The translations under genes and the position numbers were made by a program. DNA of 64,000 nucleotides from Prevotella sp. (lineage in GTDB: Bacteria > Bacteroidota > Bacteroidia > Bacteroidales > Dysgonomonadaceae). Below, one piece after another: positions 61,564 through 64,000 of the stretch (the stretch's first letter is position 1; every line of letters begins with the position of its first letter). The notes beneath the pieces were generated by a model. That model was not told the origin of the DNA. It ran no database searches and saw nothing but the letters and a program-made list of their open reading frames with translations. The DNA is taken from the NCBI GenBank assembly GCA_031271965.1, contig JAISUS010000008.1, positions 62,001 to 126,000 of the forward strand, written 5' to 3'.

Positions 61564-64000
61564 TCAACTTCTCATATCAAGATTCTCTATTATACTCATA
61601 ATCAAATCTGATTCTTCGATAATACTATTATGGCTAGCATTTTCTACATTAACACAATAAATTTGCTGTAAATTATAGATTATTTTATCCACATTATTAT
61701 ATTTCAGATTAGCAATATGTTCATTGAGGTGAGAAGGTAATGTTTCATCATCTTTCATTGCCTTAAAAAGAATTATTCGGGTATATTTCAGTTTTGTTGA
61801 AACTAGCTGAGAACCTAACTTCAATTCATTAATTGATAATTCTTCAACATTTGTACAATATTTAGTGAGATAATTTGTGTTTTCACCTTGTAAATGCACC
61901 TCTATATGTTTTTGATCAAGAAGAGACTTTTTCAAGTTTACGATTAAATCATCCTCATTATTAACTGTTGTGTCAAGAAGTAAAACAATTATATCCCTTA
62001 CGCCCTTTTTCTCTAGCAAATAGGCTATTTCTAAAGAAATTAAACCACCCAATGACCAACCCAATAAAATATAATTATCCTTATATTGGTACTTATTGAT
62101 GTATTTTAAATAGTAAGCGGCCAGGTCGTTTAATGATGTCATCAATTCTTCTGGATTATTAAGATTATATGAATCAACTCCATAACAATTATATATACCA
62201 TTTATTTTATTTGCAAGATCCCTATATACCTCACATCCTCCAAATCCAGGATGAATCATGAAAATAGAACGATCTTGAAGAGTATTCTTTAAACTAGGAA
62301 ACTTTACGATAGGATTAAAAGCATCCATATCCTCATTTATTATTTGAGCTAGCTCTCTTATAGTCCGAATAAAAATATCTACGACCCTTATTTTACAACC
62401 AAAATTGCTATAGATCAGATTTGTTAATTTAATCGCAAGTATACTGTTTCCTCCCAAGTCAAAGAAATCATTATTCATACTAATGATTCTATCATCAATA
62501 TTTAGCATTTCAGATAAAATATAACATAATTTAGTCTCTATTAAATTACTAGGAGGTTCATGGGTTATACTTTCAGACAGAATAGGTTCCGGCAGAGCTT
62601 TAATATCTATTTTCCCATTACTTGTAGTTGGAAATTCTTTTATAAAAATGAATAAAGATGGGATCATATATTCAGGTAATCTTTTTTTTAGAAAAGATTT
62701 AATGAGCTCATTATCTATGATATGGTTAGATGTGTAATATGCAACTATTATATCAAGGTTTGACTCTGATCTCTTTACTGTAACAAAAGTTTGTTTAATA
62801 TCAGAAAGCTTCAAGACATTATTGGAAACCTCTTCTAATTCAATCCGATGACCTCTTATTTTAACTTGCTGATCATTACGTCCAATATATTCAATATCTC
62901 CATTCTTTAAATATCTTACTAAATCTCCTGATTTGTAGATTATTTTGTTTATACTTTCTTCATTTTCTAAACAAAATGGATTTAATAAAAACTTTTCAGA
63001 TGTTAATTGAACATTGTTAAGATAACCTCTAGAGACGCCTAGACCTCCAATATAAAGTTCGCCAATACCTCCTTGTGGGACAGGCTGCATAGATTCGTTA
63101 AGAACATAAGTCGTAAGATTAGTTAGATGGCGTCCAATAGATACCGAATGATCTTCAGAATTTGAATCTTCAATCTTGTATGTTGTTGAAAAAGTGGTAC
63201 ACTCTGTTGGCCCATAACCATTTACTAGGGTAGTCTCCTTATATTTCTTTTTAAATATTTGAGTATGCAATACCGATGCCCTTTCTCCCCCTATTATTAT
63301 GTATTTTAACCCAGTAAAACAATCTATATTTTCATCTATAATGAAATTAAATAAAGCTGTGGTTAAAAACATATTTGATATATTCTCATTTTGAATAATG
63401 CCTTTTAGTATATCTATATCTAATAGGTCATCTTTTTTTCCAACAATGAGAGTTGCTCCATTGAGTAAGGGAACAAAGAAGTCATATGTTGAACCATCAA
63501 ATGCAAAATTGGATAAGCCTAATACATTATCCTCACTACTTATTTCTAAATAATTGGAATGCTTAGTAAGGTTGACAATACTCTTATGCTCCACCATAAC
63601 ACCTTTTGGTTTCCCTGTAGTACCACTTGTGAACATTACATATGCTAAACTTGACGGACTAATTTGTAAATCAAGATTTGAAGACTGCAAGTTTTCCCAT
63701 AAGATGTCTTGATTGATATCTAATATCGGTATATCTATAGAGTCAAGAATTGTATCTATATCATTCTTTTCTGTTATCAAAGTTTTACAGTTGGCTTCTT
63801 TTAGTATGTAGATAATTCTGTCTATAGGATATTCCCGACTTATTGGAACATAAGCTCCTCCAGATTTTAAAATTGCTAAAATTGAAATAACCATTAATTC
63901 TGATCTGTCAAGGTAAATCGCAACGAGATCATCTTGCTTTATATTTGATATTTGTTTTAAATATGAAGCTAGGTTATTGCTTTTTGAATTTAGCTCTCCA
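61564..64000 (-). CDS. NRPS terminal module (A-PCP-TE), 5' partial
   Basis: The frame runs off the right edge; readable sequence starts within the adenylation domain (ELNSKSNNLASYLKQ then GGAYVPI, motifs A1-A2). Counting from the internal Met at 63894: A3 TSGTTGKPKG at 89-98, A4 FDGS at 132-135, A5 NGYGPTE at 225-231, A7 KSGDLVRY, A8 GRNDQQVKIRGHRIEL, A10 TSNGKID with Lys428, a PCP with LGGNS (Ser484) and a type I thioesterase with GWSLGG (Ser614), Asp641 and His755. All catalytic residues are present. No condensation domain follows the TE; one would be upstream of this module. The specificity pocket reads roughly D-G-Y-F-I-G-G-T-F-K, close to Val or Ile codes. It sits in AT-rich DNA near a tRNA-Val integrase remnant. 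Confidence 0.92.
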   Translation of the reverse strand, partial: GELNSKSNNLASYLKQISNIKQDDLVAIYLDRSELMVISILAILKSGGAYVPISREYPIDRIIYILKEANCKTLITEKNDIDTILDSIDIPILDINQDILWENLQSSNLDLQISPSSLAYVMFTSGTTGKPKGVMVEHKSIVNLTKHSNYLEISSEDNVLGLSNFAFDGSTYDFFVPLLNGATLIVGKKDDLLDIDILKGIIQNENISNMFLTTALFNFIIDENIDCFTGLKYIIIGGERASVLHTQIFKKKYKETTLVNGYGPTECTTFSTTYKIEDSNSEDHSVSIGRHLTNLTTYVLNESMQPVPQGGIGELYIGGLGVSRGYLNNVQLTSEKFLLNPFCLENEESINKIIYKSGDLVRYLKNGDIEYIGRNDQQVKIRGHRIELEEVSNNVLKLSDIKQTFVTVKRSESNLDIIVAYYTSNHIIDNELIKSFLKKRLPEYMIPSLFIFIKEFPTTSNGKIDIKALPEPILSESITHEPPSNLIETKLCYILSEMLNIDDRIISMNNDFFDLGGNSILAIKLTNLIYSNFGCKIRVVDIFIRTIRELAQIINEDMDAFNPIVKFPSLKNTLQDRSIFMIHPGFGGCEVYRDLANKINGIYNCYGVDSYNLNNPEELMTSLNDLAAYYLKYINKYQYKDNYILLGWSLGGLISLEIAYLLEKKGVRDIIVLLLDTTVNNEDDLIVNLKKSLLDQKHIEVHLQGENTNYLTKYCTNVEELSINELKLGSQLVSTKLKYTRIILFKAMKDDETLPSHLNEHIANLKYNNVDKIIYNLQQIYCVNVENASHNSIIEESDLIMSIIENLDMRS

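Noticed and set aside
1-64000. CRISPR arrays and complete insertion sequences
   Set aside because: No regularly spaced direct repeats and no transposase gene were seen; the only recombinase is the truncated integrase at 57111.

Overview
The window looks like a chromosome segment from a member of the Bacteroidota, probably close to Dysgonomonas or another Dysgonomonadaceae/Porphyromonadaceae-type gut or environmental glycan degrader. The support is two SusC/SusD pairs, a hybrid two-component regulator (HTCS), an ECF sigma/FecR pair tied to a SusC with an STN domain, many lipoproteins with Bacteroidota-style signal peptides, a DUF3871 gene, and recurrent promoters of the TTTG / TAnnTTTG type with no Shine-Dalgarno sequences. 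The genus is an inference from family content only.

Layout. (1) 1-8502 is the right part of an integrated mobile element. It carries the C-terminal part of an AAA ATPase, a DUF3871 protein, an Orc1/Cdc6-like AAA+ ATPase followed by a membrane protein (opposite strand, cargo-like), a 44-aa small protein, a methyltransferase relic, long AT-rich structured noncoding DNA, a 138-aa conserved-looking protein, a lipoprotein and a GYF_2 membrane protein. It ends at 8461-8502 in a duplicated 3' end of a tRNA-Gly gene followed by the original tRNA terminator, which marks the element boundary. (2) 8760-17351 is an ECF-sigma-controlled PUL: metallophosphoesterase lipoprotein, SusD, STN-SusC, FecR anti-sigma and a divergent sigma factor. 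(3) 17559-22803 is a xylose operon, xylR(Nudix/NrtR type)-xylB-xylA-xylE, with a 15-bp palindromic operator overlapping its promoter. (4) 23217-36468 is a second PUL: SusC, SusD, two Tat-type Gfo/Idh/MocA oxidoreductases, a small membrane protein, an ApbE-like flavin transferase, a double DUF1080 (3-keto-disaccharide hydrolase family) protein and a GtaA-like (DUF4965) protein. It fits an oxidise-then-cleave route through 3-keto-glycosides. (5) 36756-46155 holds aldose 1-epimerase, two GH43 enzymes, an unassigned 672-aa secreted protein and the divergent HTCS. (6) 46230-52362 is an RND efflux operon (TolC-type channel, adaptor, pump, PII-like protein, DUF2892 protein) behind three palindromes. 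(7) 52637-56212 contains an MBL-fold hydrolase, an AraC/GyrI regulator and a DEAD-box helicase. (8) tRNA-Arg(CCG) and tRNA-Val(UAC) follow. Immediately after tRNA-Val lies a truncated tyrosine integrase and an AT-rich region ending in the terminal A-PCP-TE module of a nonribosomal peptide synthetase that runs off the right edge, with an MFS exporter behind it.

How it works together. The GH43 enzymes, epimerase, xylose operon and HTCS form a coherent arabinoxylan/xylose theme: sugars released at the surface or in the periplasm are imported by XylE and converted by XylA and XylB. The two SusC proteins differ in regulation as their structure predicts: the one with an STN domain sits beside sigma/FecR, and the one without it sits in the HTCS-linked block. 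The most unusual parts are the 3-keto-glycoside-type operon with its own flavin-transfer gene, the NRPS island beside tRNA-Val, and the ATPase/membrane-protein cargo pair in the tRNA-Gly element.
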